Source: Holophagaceae bacterium (GTDB lineage Bacteria > Acidobacteriota > Holophagae > Holophagales > Holophagaceae). Taken from it: a DNA stretch of 64,000 nucleotides. The notes beneath the pieces are model-generated. The model was not told the origin of the DNA. It did no database searches and was given only the letters and a program-made list of their open reading frames with translations. Positions 16,724 through 24,965 of the stretch are shown one piece after another. Position 1 is the first letter of the stretch. Each line of letters starts with the position of its first letter. The position numbers were made by a program, and so were the translations under genes. The stretch lies in the NCBI GenBank assembly GCA_017859955.1, contig JAFNAB010000001.1, positions 1-64,000 of the forward strand. The letters are read 5' to 3'.

Positions 16724-17947
16724 ATGGCAAGACTGAACAAGTCCTGGAAGGCCGAGACCGATGGAACGGCCCTGGCGACGGAACTGCACACGATCCTGGA
16801 GGTGAGTCACCGCCAGGCCAAGGGCATCATTGATGCGGGCATGGCCAAGGTGAACGGCGAGGCAGTCCGCGCCGCCGGGCATCGCCTCAAGGTCGGTGAC
16901 GAACTGGCCGTGGCCTTTGACCCCGATACGGCCTATTCGGCCATCCCCAAGCCCCGGAAGCGGGGTCCCGGGGGGGATGTGGAGATCCTCTGGGAGGACA
17001 AGCACCTGATCTTCGTCAACAAGCCCGCCGGGCTGTTGACGGTTCCCACGGAGCGCACCCACGAGGCCTGCCTGGCGGATTCCATCACGGATCTCTACCG
17101 GCGACGAGGATTCAAGCGATTCCATCTCTACATCGCCCATCGCCTGGACCGCTTCACCTCAGGGGTCCTGGTCTTCGCCAAAACCCCTGAGTCCCTGAAC
17201 GGCCTCAAGAACCTGTTTGAAGAACATAAATTGAACCGGGTATACAAGGCGATCCTGGTGGGTGAGCTCCCGGAGAATGCAGGAACCCTCACGGGCAAGC
17301 TGGTGGAGCACAGCAAGAGCCTCAAGATGTCCGTCGTCCAGCCCAAGAAGGGCGAGACCAAGGGCGCCAAGCACGCCATCACCCACTATCGCGTCCTGGA
17401 GCGGCTCCCGGGCTACACCGTCGTGGAAGTCCGCCTGGAGACCGGGCGACGCAACCAGATCCGCGTCCAGTTCGCGGACCGGGGCTTCCCCATCCTGGGG
17501 GACCAGGTCTACGGCGAACCCAGCCCCCTCATCGACCGCCAGGCCCTGCACGCCGAGCTGCTTGGGATCCGCCATCCCGTCACCGACGAAAGCGTCACCG
17601 TCACCGCCCCCATTCCCAGCGATATGGAAAAGGCCTTGAAGGCCCTGAGAAATATCCATCGGGTTGTGCGGGCCGAGGCCGGGGTCAAAGGCGAGGAAGG
17701 CATCTTCAAGCCCAAGATCACCCGGGAACGGAAAGAGGCCCGGGTGGACCGGGCCGAGCGGTACACGGCCCCTAAGGGGGACCGCCCTGCGGAACCCCGA
17801 CGTGAGCGAGCCGACGCTTCATCCAAGCCAAGGACTTCTTTCGGACGCCCCCGCCCCGCTCGCCCAGGCGAAGCGGAACCCAAGCGTTCCCCTCGCAAGC
17901 CCTCTGAGGGCAGGCCTGCCAGAACCCCGGCCAAACCCAAGAAGTAG
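16724..17947 (+). CDS. RluA-family pseudouridine synthase with basic C-terminal tail
   Basis: 407 residues. An N-terminal S4-like RNA-binding segment (about 18-68) is followed by the pseudouridine synthase domain. The catalytic Asp is D142 in HRLDRFTSG, and the ETGRRNQIRVQFA motif confirms the RluA/RluD fold. After about residue 310 the protein has a roughly 95-residue Arg/Lys/Pro/Glu-rich tail that looks disordered and could bind RNA. The target uridine in rRNA or tRNA cannot be assigned. A second family member (25761-26738) lies in the window and is closer to RluD. AGGAGG precedes the ATG. Confidence 0.88.
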   Translation: MARLNKSWKAETDGTALATELHTILEVSHRQAKGIIDAGMAKVNGEAVRAAGHRLKVGDELAVAFDPDTAYSAIPKPRKRGPGGDVEILWEDKHLIFVNKPAGLLTVPTERTHEACLADSITDLYRRRGFKRFHLYIAHRLDRFTSGVLVFAKTPESLNGLKNLFEEHKLNRVYKAILVGELPENAGTLTGKLVEHSKSLKMSVVQPKKGETKGAKHAITHYRVLERLPGYTVVEVRLETGRRNQIRVQFADRGFPILGDQVYGEPSPLIDRQALHAELLGIRHPVTDESVTVTAPIPSDMEKALKALRNIHRVVRAEAGVKGEEGIFKPKITRERKEARVDRAERYTAPKGDRPAEPRRERADASSKPRTSFGRPRPARPGEAEPKRSPRKPSEGRPARTPAKPKK

Positions 17948-17960
17948 GCTCCACGCCTGA

Positions 17961-18001
17961 CGAGAAGGCCCTTTGCCCCCATGGGGTAAGGGGCCTTCTC
18001 G
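17961..18001 (+). terminator. Terminator-like hairpin
   Basis: CGAGAAGGCCC and GGGCCTTCTCG form an 11-bp perfect stem around a long loop, 13 bases after the pseudouridine synthase stop. The trailing sequence is only moderately T-rich (TATATTG). Confidence 0.75.
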
Positions 18002-18246
18002 TATATTGCTAGCCTAAAATTACTTAAAATCATCAACAAAACCGATGGGTATCATTGCCAGAAACCATTAGTCTCTTGCCGGAGACAGGTTTAGGGTCTA
18101 ATCACACCATTGCCCATTGGGCCAGTCCCCAAAGCCGATCAGATAGCACCCCTTAGCCGGGGGTAGGCTTTGCTTGGCCACTCGTGAGCGACGCATTCCA
18201 CCCATGGCCCCCGGGCCATCTGCCAACCCACCCCAGGAGGTGAACC

Positions 18247-19035
18247 GTGCCTATCAAGTTGATGGCCGCATCCCGCAAGCGCCCCGGCCTCACCCGGGCC
18301 GAGTACCAGCGCTACATCGAGTTCTATCACGGCACCATTGCCCGCCAGGAGCGTTTCAAGATCGACTCCTACGTCCAGAACCACGTCATCGACGGTGCCT
18401 TCGGCCTCCTGAGTGATGCCGACCACCAGAACAAGGTTGTGGATCGCGATGCCGTGGTGGAGATCAGCTTCAAGAATTTCCGCGAAATGATGGAGACTCT
18501 GGAGCCTGCCGTTCCCTCCGCCGCTTCCCAGGACGGCAAGTTCTTCGCCAACGAAAGCACCAACATCATCGTCATGGCTGAGGAGGAGGAGATTCCTGTC
18601 CCCACCCCCCTGACCACGTTCAACCCGGGCCTGGGCATCGTCAAGGGCGTGGGCGCCATGAAGGTCCTGCAATACATCATGCGGGACGAGGATGTCTATC
18701 CCGAGGACTACAAGAAATATTGGCGCATGGCCCACGAGGAGGCCGTGGAGAAGGCCCCCTACTACAAGGAACAGGCCCGCCGGGTCCAGGCCAACTGGCG
18801 CTGCCGCGCCAACGACAACGACGGCGCCGCCCGCAAGCACTTCAAGATGGTCGATCCCCCGGTCTACGACCTAGTGGTCACCCACTGGTTCGACACCATG
18901 GAGCAGGTGGGCGCATTCCGCCAGTATGTGGAAGCCATGCAGAACAGCGCAGGCCCCAAGTTCGCCAACTGGTCCAAGTCCTTCTATCTCTATACCAAGC
19001 AGATCGTGATCATCCGCGATACGCCCCTGAGCTGA
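18247..19035 (+). CDS. Tandem EthD-like (dimeric alpha/beta barrel) protein
   Basis: 262 residues beginning at GTG with AGGAGGTG 5 bases upstream. Two ferredoxin-like halves are visible, each with the EthD pattern of a short strand, a helix entered by Y..YW/YI and a conserved His. In half one this is RKRPGLTRAEYQRYIEFYH28; in half two PEDYKKYWRMAHEE. The second half ends with DLVVTHWFDTMEQVGAF. EthD-like and related barrels host varied chemistry on aromatic polyketides and phenolics. Bacterial chalcone isomerase also has this general two-domain fold and a catalytic His at a similar place (recalled, unverified). The next gene, a PhlG-like C-C hydrolase, starts 25 bases downstream, so they form an operon and probably act on one pathway. 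Confidence 0.75.
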   Translation: MPIKLMAASRKRPGLTRAEYQRYIEFYHGTIARQERFKIDSYVQNHVIDGAFGLLSDADHQNKVVDRDAVVEISFKNFREMMETLEPAVPSAASQDGKFFANESTNIIVMAEEEEIPVPTPLTTFNPGLGIVKGVGAMKVLQYIMRDEDVYPEDYKKYWRMAHEEAVEKAPYYKEQARRVQANWRCRANDNDGAARKHFKMVDPPVYDLVVTHWFDTMEQVGAFRQYVEAMQNSAGPKFANWSKSFYLYTKQIVIIRDTPLS

Positions 19036-19060
19036 GCCCATCGAACGACAAGGAGCCCAC

Positions 19061-19948
19061 ATGTCCACGCCCGAAACCAAGCAGTACACCTACAAAGAGT
19101 GGTACCCCACCACCAAGGCCAAGGCCCAGCAGCCGGACCTCAGCCCCGAAGAGAAGGCCCGCCCCTTCGCCAAGTATTACTACGAAGAGATCCCCCAGCC
19201 CGACCCTGCCCACTACGCCATGATGGAAAAGCCCTGCGACCCCGCCAAGGCCCTCTACCCTGAGCAGATGAACGATCTGCTCAACCCAGGCTACCTCGAC
19301 GTGGAGATCGGCTGGTGCAATCTGGCCAACGGCGCCGGTTTCATTGCCAACAAGATCGTCTACCCCGGCGTCACCGCCGAGATGATCGACTGGTGGTTTG
19401 CCTGGCACCCCCTGGAGGATCTCCGCTACCGCATCTGGTATCCCCCCCAGCACGGCGGCATCCACCTGAGCCCCGAGGGCCGCAAGCGGATCCTGGATGA
19501 GAGCATTCCCATGTCCGAGCGCAACTGGGGCGTGGTGCACCACGTCACCGAGAACTGCGACTGCGGCATGGAGAACATCACCATCAGCTTCTTCTCCCCC
19601 AAGGACTACGGCTTCGACATGACCCGCTTCAAGCAGCCCTTCGTCTCCACCTTCGCCGGTGGCCAGGGCTGGGCCGTCACGGTCGACAAGAACGATGAGT
19701 CCATCACGGCCCCCGCCATGATGTGCCACATCTTCCGCGACACTCCCGAGGGCCTGGAGCACCGCACCCGCTTCTGGCTGGGCTACCGCCTTTCCAACGG
19801 CGTCCCCGAGTGCACCCTGCCCCCCGGCGTGGCGGTACCCCAGGTCGCCGTCCAGGGCCTGGCCCGGCACAACGTGAAGGAATTCACCCGATTCAAGCAC
19901 TTCCTGCCCCGCATCTATGCTGAATTCGGCGGGAAGATGATCGTCTGA
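19061..19948 (+). CDS. PhlG / phloretin hydrolase family C-C hydrolase
   Basis: 295 residues resembling the 2,4-diacetylphloroglucinol hydrolase PhlG and phloretin hydrolase family, zinc enzymes that cleave the C-C bond between a phloroglucinol ring and an acyl chain. Metal ligands known in the family are two His and two Glu, the first pair 31 residues apart and the second as HxxxE. Here H116 (WWFAWH) and E147 are 31 apart, and H270-N-V-K-E274 gives HxxxE. The conserved WFAWHPLEDLRY..W.PP..H block is present. No signal peptide, so it is cytoplasmic. It sits second in an operon with an EthD-like protein and is followed by a strong terminator shared with the convergent LysR gene. The acyl group is unknown. 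Confidence 0.85.
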   Translation: MSTPETKQYTYKEWYPTTKAKAQQPDLSPEEKARPFAKYYYEEIPQPDPAHYAMMEKPCDPAKALYPEQMNDLLNPGYLDVEIGWCNLANGAGFIANKIVYPGVTAEMIDWWFAWHPLEDLRYRIWYPPQHGGIHLSPEGRKRILDESIPMSERNWGVVHHVTENCDCGMENITISFFSPKDYGFDMTRFKQPFVSTFAGGQGWAVTVDKNDESITAPAMMCHIFRDTPEGLEHRTRFWLGYRLSNGVPECTLPPGVAVPQVAVQGLARHNVKEFTRFKHFLPRIYAEFGGKMIV

Positions 19949-19967
19949 ACCTAAGTTCCACAATGCG

Positions 19968-20004
19968 AGAAGCCGCGGCCTTCCCCTGGGAGGCCGCGGC
20001 TTCT
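19968..20004. terminator. Bidirectional terminator hairpin
   Basis: AGAAGCCGCGGCCT pairs with AGGCCGCGGCTTCT across a short loop, a 14-bp perfect stem. It separates the convergent PhlG-like and LysR genes. The T-tract is weak on both strands. Confidence 0.8.
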
Positions 20005-20021
20005 GGCTGGAGACAGCCAGT

Positions 20022-20933
20022 TCAGGAAAGCGCCACCACCGGGGAGGCTTCAGGGTGGATGCCCAGGCTCTTCAGGAACAGCGGGATCGCCGCATTCCCG
20101 GTTTCAGGATTCCAGGCGATGCACCCCTTTAGGGTCCGCTTCCAGTCCTCAATCTCTTTGAAGACCAGGTTCGGATGGGCGTTCTGATCGAACATGTACC
20201 GGGGCAGCAGCGAAAGCCCGACACCCGACTCCACCAGCATGAACAGCGTGCCGAAATCCTGAGGACGCTGCACCACGTGGGCCTGCCCCCCCAACCTCGC
20301 CCAGAACTCCTGGTGCGTGGTCAGCGAGGGGGGCGCGAGACTGGCTGCGGGTTCCACGAAGGCCTCCTCAGCGAGGTCCTCGAGCCTGAGGGATCGCCCC
20401 ACCTTGGGGTGATCGTTCCCCATAATGACGCCGATGGGCGCCTCAAAAAGCTGGACCGCCTTGAGGCCCGGAAGGTCGGCCACGGCCCGGGCGTGGGTGA
20501 AGACCACGTCCAGGGTGCCTTCCACGAGCTGCGCCCGCAAATCTTTGAGGGAGTAGTGGGCAATCAGAACCTTGATCCCCGGGCATTCACGCTTGAAGCG
20601 CTTCATGAAGAGGGGCAGAATCCGCTCTTCGTAGCCCCCCAGAAAGCCGATACGGAGCTCACCGGAAGCCCCCAGCCCAATGCTCCGGGTGCTTTGGAGC
20701 AGCCCGCCATAGCTTGCGAGGATCGGCTTGATCTGCCGGAGGAAGTGTTCTCCAGCCGCTGTCAGCCTGACGGAGCGGGAGTTACGGTCGAATAGCCTGG
20801 TGCCGATCTCGCTCTCCAGGGCCGCCACTTGGTAGCCCACCGCGGAATGGGTCAGCCCGAGCTCCTTGGCCGCCTTGGTGAAACTCAGGTGTTCCGCGAC
20901 CCCAAAGAAGCATCTGAGCTGTCGCGTATCCAC
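20022..20933 (-). CDS. LysR-family transcriptional regulator
   Basis: 303 residues. The N-terminal winged HTH (about 1-62) has the typical LysR pattern: LRCFFGVAEHLSFTKAAKELGLTHSAVGYQVAALESEIGTRLFDR. The effector-binding domain follows (LRIGFLGGYEERILP onward). The GTG at 20933 is preferred, with GAGGGGAT upstream, over a longer TTG-started form. The gene lies between the EthD/PhlG operon and the divergent ene-reductase gene, so it is the likely local regulator, responding to a pathway substrate. The 250-base AT-rich divergent region should hold its operators; I did not find an unambiguous T-N11-A box. Confidence 0.93.
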   Translation of the reverse strand: MDTRQLRCFFGVAEHLSFTKAAKELGLTHSAVGYQVAALESEIGTRLFDRNSRSVRLTAAGEHFLRQIKPILASYGGLLQSTRSIGLGASGELRIGFLGGYEERILPLFMKRFKRECPGIKVLIAHYSLKDLRAQLVEGTLDVVFTHARAVADLPGLKAVQLFEAPIGVIMGNDHPKVGRSLRLEDLAEEAFVEPAASLAPPSLTTHQEFWARLGGQAHVVQRPQDFGTLFMLVESGVGLSLLPRYMFDQNAHPNLVFKEIEDWKRTLKGCIAWNPETGNAAIPLFLKSLGIHPEASPVVALS

Positions 20934-21184
20934 CCTTTGATCCCCTCGAACCAAGACCGGCCCTCAAGGATAGCCGCCGATCTGTAAAATTTTTCGTCCG
21001 CTCTGGCAAAAGTTTTAATTATTTTTCAAATTCGCGGAACCCATTACCCTGAATGGAGTTCATACGAAATTGGCGGCATTGGACAGAGCAGTTGCCATCA
21101 GAAAGCCATCAGTGGCGTCTGGGCCAGATCGCTCAATTTCAATAAATAAACCTCGATATGCCCCAATCCAGAAGGAGTATGCCT

Positions 21185-23209
21185 GTGACATCCTATCCCC
21201 ACCTCAACAGTCCCATCAAGGTCGGCAAGTTCACCTACCGGAACCGCATCGAGGGCGCCCCGACCATCTTCTCCAGCCTGGCCCTGGTTCCCTTCCTGAC
21301 CGACAAGATCCTGCGGATGCAGGAGGATCGGGCCAAGGGAGGTTGCGCCGCCGTCGTGAACGGCGAGATCTCCGTCAACTTCGACGACTCCCTGCGCCCC
21401 ATCGTGGCGGGCGAGGGCAAGATGATCAGCCTCAAGGTGGACTACAAGGACTTCAGCTCCCCGGCCTTCGCCATCTTCCAGAAGAACGCCCAGGTCATCA
21501 AGAAACACGGCGCCGTTGCGGTGGCCGAACTCTCCCACTTCGGCATCGAGAAGCCCCTCCTGGAGGACGGCATCCAGCCCCTGGGACCCGTGGCCTACAC
21601 CAAGCCCGATGGCACCCCCGTCCGCGCCTTCGATGCCGAGAGCATGGCCAAGGTCGCCCAGGACTTTGCCGAGTCCGCCGCCTTCATGCAGGCCGCGGGT
21701 TTCGACGGCGTCTTCGTCCACTGCGGCCACGGCTGGATGATCGGCCAGTTCCTCTCCCCCCGGAACAACACCCGCACAGACGAGTTCGGCGGCAGCATCG
21801 AGAACCGGGGCCGCTTCCCCCTGCAGATCCTCAAGGCCATCCGGGAGCGCTGCGGCCAGGACTTCCTCATCGAGATCCGCCTCAGCGGCCAGGAGAACCT
21901 CCCCGGGGGCATCACCCTGGAAGACACCGTGGGCTTCTGCAGGCTGCTTGAAGGGACCGGACTGGTGGATCTGATCCACATCTCCGCCGGCCACTACTAT
22001 AGCCCCGCCCGCTCCAACGAGTTCTCCACCATCTTCCGCCCCCACGCCTTGAACGCGGACTACGCCGCCGCCGTGAAGCAGGCCGTCAGCATCCCCGTGG
22101 CTGTCGTGGGTGGCATCACCACCGCCGAGGACGCCGAGCGGGTCATCGCCGAGGGCAAGGCCGATATCGTCTCCATGGGCCGCCAGATGATCGCCGACCC
22201 CGCCTTCGCCAACAAGGCCGCCGCCGGGAAGGGTGATGAGATCCGCGCCTGCCTGCGCTGCTGCATCTGCTACCCCGGCCCCTCCGGCGAGCACAGGACC
22301 GACCCTCCGGGCCGCCATTTCCCGGGCCTGGGCTCCTGCACCATCAACCCCTATAACGTGAACTCATTCTCCCACCACAAGGTGCTGCCCGAAGACATGC
22401 CCAAGCCCACGGGCTCCCGCAGGGTCCTCATCGTGGGCGGCGGCCCCGGCGGCATGCAGGCGGCCATCGACGCCTGCGACCGCGGCCACAAGGTGACCCT
22501 GATCGACAACTCCGAGCGCCTGGGCGGCACCCTGCGCCTGACGGACTGCGACTTCTACAAGCAGGACCTCTTCCAGTTCAAGGAACTCCTGGTGCGGGAA
22601 GTCAGCAAGCGCCCCATCACCGTCACCCTCAATACCCAGGTCACGCCTGCCACGATCAAGGAATTCGCCCCCGAAGCCCTGATCCTCGCCATCGGCGCCG
22701 ATCCCGCCATGCCCCCCATCCCCGGCATCGAGAAGGCCGTGAAAGCCTTCGACACCTACTTCCTGCCAGACACCCAGATCGGGAAGAAGGTGGTGATGGT
22801 GGGTGGCGGCCTGGTGGGCTGCGAAGTGGGCCTGGAGCTGGTCAAGAAGGGCCACGAAGTGGTGGTCATCGAGATGCTGGAGCGCCTGGTGAATGAAGCC
22901 ATCGGCATTCACCGCACCGCCCTCCTGGACAAGATGGATGAGGTGGGCATCCGTTCCATGGTCAAGACCCAGTGCAAGGCCATCCAGGACGATGGCGTCC
23001 TCGTCGTGGACGCCGAGGGGAAGGAGAGCTTCCTCTCCGCCGACACCGTTGTCATTGGTCTGGGCTACAGGGCCCGCACCGAGGCCGCCAAGGCCCTGGG
23101 CGAAGCCGCCGGCGGGATCCCGGTCTTCGAGATCGGCGACTGCCTCAAGGCCGCCAAGGTCGGGGAAGCCATTCAGCAGGGCTACACGGCGGCCATGTCG
23201 ATCGTTTAA
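21185..23209 (+). CDS. OYE-type NADH:flavin oxidoreductase / ene-reductase (FMN, Fe-S, FAD)
   Basis: 674 residues, same architecture as 2,4-dienoyl-CoA reductase, enoate reductases and BaiCD-type enzymes. The N-terminal FMN TIM barrel includes H179-C-G-H182 and RTDEFGGSIENRGRF; Fe-S cysteines follow; then an FAD/NAD(P)H region with GGGPGG (418-423) and a second GGGLVG Rossmann motif. Such enzymes reduce activated C=C bonds, including cinnamate-type, chalcone-type and enoate substrates. The cysteine set is C356, C359, C360, C362 and C385, so the last ligand lies about 22 residues on, versus about 11 in FadH. The GTG start is chosen because AAGGAG is 7 bases upstream. It is divergent from the LysR gene and near the PhlG-like hydrolase. 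Confidence 0.9.
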   Translation: MTSYPHLNSPIKVGKFTYRNRIEGAPTIFSSLALVPFLTDKILRMQEDRAKGGCAAVVNGEISVNFDDSLRPIVAGEGKMISLKVDYKDFSSPAFAIFQKNAQVIKKHGAVAVAELSHFGIEKPLLEDGIQPLGPVAYTKPDGTPVRAFDAESMAKVAQDFAESAAFMQAAGFDGVFVHCGHGWMIGQFLSPRNNTRTDEFGGSIENRGRFPLQILKAIRERCGQDFLIEIRLSGQENLPGGITLEDTVGFCRLLEGTGLVDLIHISAGHYYSPARSNEFSTIFRPHALNADYAAAVKQAVSIPVAVVGGITTAEDAERVIAEGKADIVSMGRQMIADPAFANKAAAGKGDEIRACLRCCICYPGPSGEHRTDPPGRHFPGLGSCTINPYNVNSFSHHKVLPEDMPKPTGSRRVLIVGGGPGGMQAAIDACDRGHKVTLIDNSERLGGTLRLTDCDFYKQDLFQFKELLVREVSKRPITVTLNTQVTPATIKEFAPEALILAIGADPAMPPIPGIEKAVKAFDTYFLPDTQIGKKVVMVGGGLVGCEVGLELVKKGHEVVVIEMLERLVNEAIGIHRTALLDKMDEVGIRSMVKTQCKAIQDDGVLVVDAEGKESFLSADTVVIGLGYRARTEAAKALGEAAGGIPVFEIGDCLKAAKVGEAIQQGYTAAMSIV

Positions 23210-23220
23210 GGCTCCAATCT

Positions 23221-23260
23221 CCATGAAAATGGCCACCCACTGAGGTGGCCATTTTCATGG
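23221..23260. terminator. Intrinsic terminator
   Basis: CCATGAAAATGGCCACC pairs perfectly with GGTGGCCATTTTCATGG across a 6-base loop (17-bp stem). The T-run is inside the stem arm. It separates the convergent ene-reductase and aminotransferase genes. Confidence 0.85.
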
Positions 23261-23272
23261 ATCAAGGCCGTT

Positions 23273-24463
23273 TCAGCCCTTTGCCAGCACCTTTTTGATG
23301 GCCGCCACCACCTGGTCCTGATCCTCCTCCTTCAGCCCCGGCCACAGGGGCAGAGAAAGGAGCCGCTCACCACTCCAGTCCGTGTGGGGCAGACCGTCCT
23401 TGGGAAGGGCGTGGGGGTGCCGGGCGTAGAAGTCCTGGTAGTAGCTGTGCTGGTGGGTGGGCTTGTAGTGGATGCCCGTGCCGATGTTCTCCTCCTTGAG
23501 GGCGGCCACGAAGGCGTCCCGGTCCATGCCCGCCTTCTCGGGCCGGATACGGGCCACGAAGAGGTGATAGCAATGGGCGTGGGCCTCATCGCCCTCCCAG
23601 GGCATCACCAGCTCCTCCACGTCCTTGAAAAGCTCCAGGTAGCGATTGAAGAGCTGGCCCCGGCGAGCGTTGAAGCCGTCCAGCTTCTTGATCTGGTGGA
23701 GCCCCATGGCGGCCTGGAGATCCATGAAGTTGGCCTTGCGGGCGGGCTCCACCACGTCGATGTGGGGGCTGCCCTCCTTGCTGGCCCGCTTCCAGGCGTC
23801 CCGCTCGATGCCATGGAAGCGCAGGCGCTGGATACGCGGCGCATAGGCGGCATCGTGGAAGGCCAGGGCCCCTCCCTCGCCGGTGGTCATGTTCTTGTTG
23901 GGATGGAAGCTGTACGCGGTCATGACGGAACGGGGGTCGCTGCCGATCTTCCGACCCTTGTAATGCGCACCCATGGCCTGGGCGGCGTCCTCCACCACCC
24001 AGAGTCCGTGCTTCTCGGCAATGGCCCAGATCTCATCCATGGGACAGGGCAGCCCCGTGAGGTGCACCGGGATGATGCCCTTGGTGCGAGGCGTGATGGC
24101 CGCCTCGAGCTTGGCCGGGTCGAGGTTGAGCGTCTTGGGGTCGATGTCCACCAGCACGGGGATACCCCCCTGGAGGATGACGGTCGACAGGGTGGAAACC
24201 CAGGTGAGGGAAGTGGTGATGACCTCGTCGCCGGGCTGGAGCCCCAGCACCTGCATGGAGATCTCCTGGCCGGTGGTGGCGCTGTTCATGGCGAAGCAGT
24301 GGGGCACGCCGTTGTAGGCCTTGAGTTCCTCCTCAAAGCGGGCAGCCTTGGGCCCGGTGGTGATCCAGCCCGACTGAATGGAGTCGATGATCTCCTCGAT
24401 CTCCTCCTGGCCCACCATGGGGCGGGTAAAGGGCAGGAACTCGGAACGGCGGGTGTAGGACAT
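23273..24463 (-). CDS. DegT/DnrJ/EryC1/StrS aminotransferase, ArnB-like
   Basis: 396-residue PLP enzyme of the sugar-nucleotide aminotransferase family. The PLP lysine is K190 (SFHPNKNMTTGEGG) and the cofactor-binding Asp is D159 (VVEDAAQAMG). Long stretches resemble E. coli ArnB as I recall it (EFLPF.RP, SGWITTGPK, GDEVITTSLTWVSTL, AAITPRTKGIIPVH), an enzyme making 4-amino-4-deoxy-L-arabinose for lipid A modification. No other arn genes are nearby, so it may act on another surface sugar. The 17-base gap after the HIT-like gene suggests co-transcription. Confidence 0.88.
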   Translation of the reverse strand: MSYTRRSEFLPFTRPMVGQEEIEEIIDSIQSGWITTGPKAARFEEELKAYNGVPHCFAMNSATTGQEISMQVLGLQPGDEVITTSLTWVSTLSTVILQGGIPVLVDIDPKTLNLDPAKLEAAITPRTKGIIPVHLTGLPCPMDEIWAIAEKHGLWVVEDAAQAMGAHYKGRKIGSDPRSVMTAYSFHPNKNMTTGEGGALAFHDAAYAPRIQRLRFHGIERDAWKRASKEGSPHIDVVEPARKANFMDLQAAMGLHQIKKLDGFNARRGQLFNRYLELFKDVEELVMPWEGDEAHAHCYHLFVARIRPEKAGMDRDAFVAALKEENIGTGIHYKPTHQHSYYQDFYARHPHALPKDGLPHTDWSGERLLSLPLWPGLKEEDQDQVVAAIKKVLAKG

Positions 24464-24480
24464 GGAAACTCCGTGGCCCT

Positions 24481-24921
24481 TCAGGATAGCGCGGCCCGGA
24501 GCCGCGTCAGGATCTCCCCGACGGTAGGCGCCTGGGCGGGTAGTGCTTCGGGGTCCAAGTAGGTGGTCCGCGCCCATTCGAAGAGCAGCGGCCCGTTGGC
24601 CGGGCCAGCCTGGCATTCTCCATGCTGCTCCCAGTAGTCCAGGAGCATCCACCGGGTGCGGGGGAAGAGGTGAACATGGAAGCGCCGATCCATTTCGGCG
24701 AAGACCAGGGTGTAGACCCGGTCCGCCCCGGCGACCTCCTCGATGGCCTTCACGGTTCTGGCATAGAGCTGGCCGTAGCGGCCCGCCTCCTCCGGGGAGA
24801 ATTCGCCGATGGAAGTGGCGCCACTCTTGGCCCGCAGGATCAGGTACCCGGGGATGGCGCAGTAGTCCGCCCCATCGATGGTGAAGAACTCATCTTCGAA
24901 GACTCTATGCGCCGGACTCAT
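24481..24921 (-). CDS. HIT-like family protein
   Basis: 146 residues with a histidine-triad-like fold. The C-terminal half carries DRRFHVHLFPRT, where the usual HxHxH triad has two His with Phe at the third place. This suggests altered or reduced nucleotide hydrolase/transferase activity. The N-terminal EDEFFTIDGADYCAIPGYLILRAK segment matches HIT/Ap4A-hydrolase-type strands. The ATG at 24921 is preferred because GGAGG lies 5 bases upstream. It is divergent from lgt by a 44-base gap and upstream of the ArnB-like gene. Confidence 0.75.
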   Translation of the reverse strand: MSPAHRVFEDEFFTIDGADYCAIPGYLILRAKSGATSIGEFSPEEAGRYGQLYARTVKAIEEVAGADRVYTLVFAEMDRRFHVHLFPRTRWMLLDYWEQHGECQAGPANGPLLFEWARTTYLDPEALPAQAPTVGEILTRLRAALS

Positions 24922-24965
24922 GCCTGCCTCCATACCAACTACAATGAAACCTCACGAGGAGCTTC

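Noticed and set aside
18158-18173. GG-N10-GC sigma-54-like sequence upstream of the EthD/PhlG operon.
   Set aside because: Only the -12 side (TTTGCT) fits; the -24 side is GGGGGT rather than TGGCAC. A LysR regulator is local and no sigma-54 activator is adjacent.
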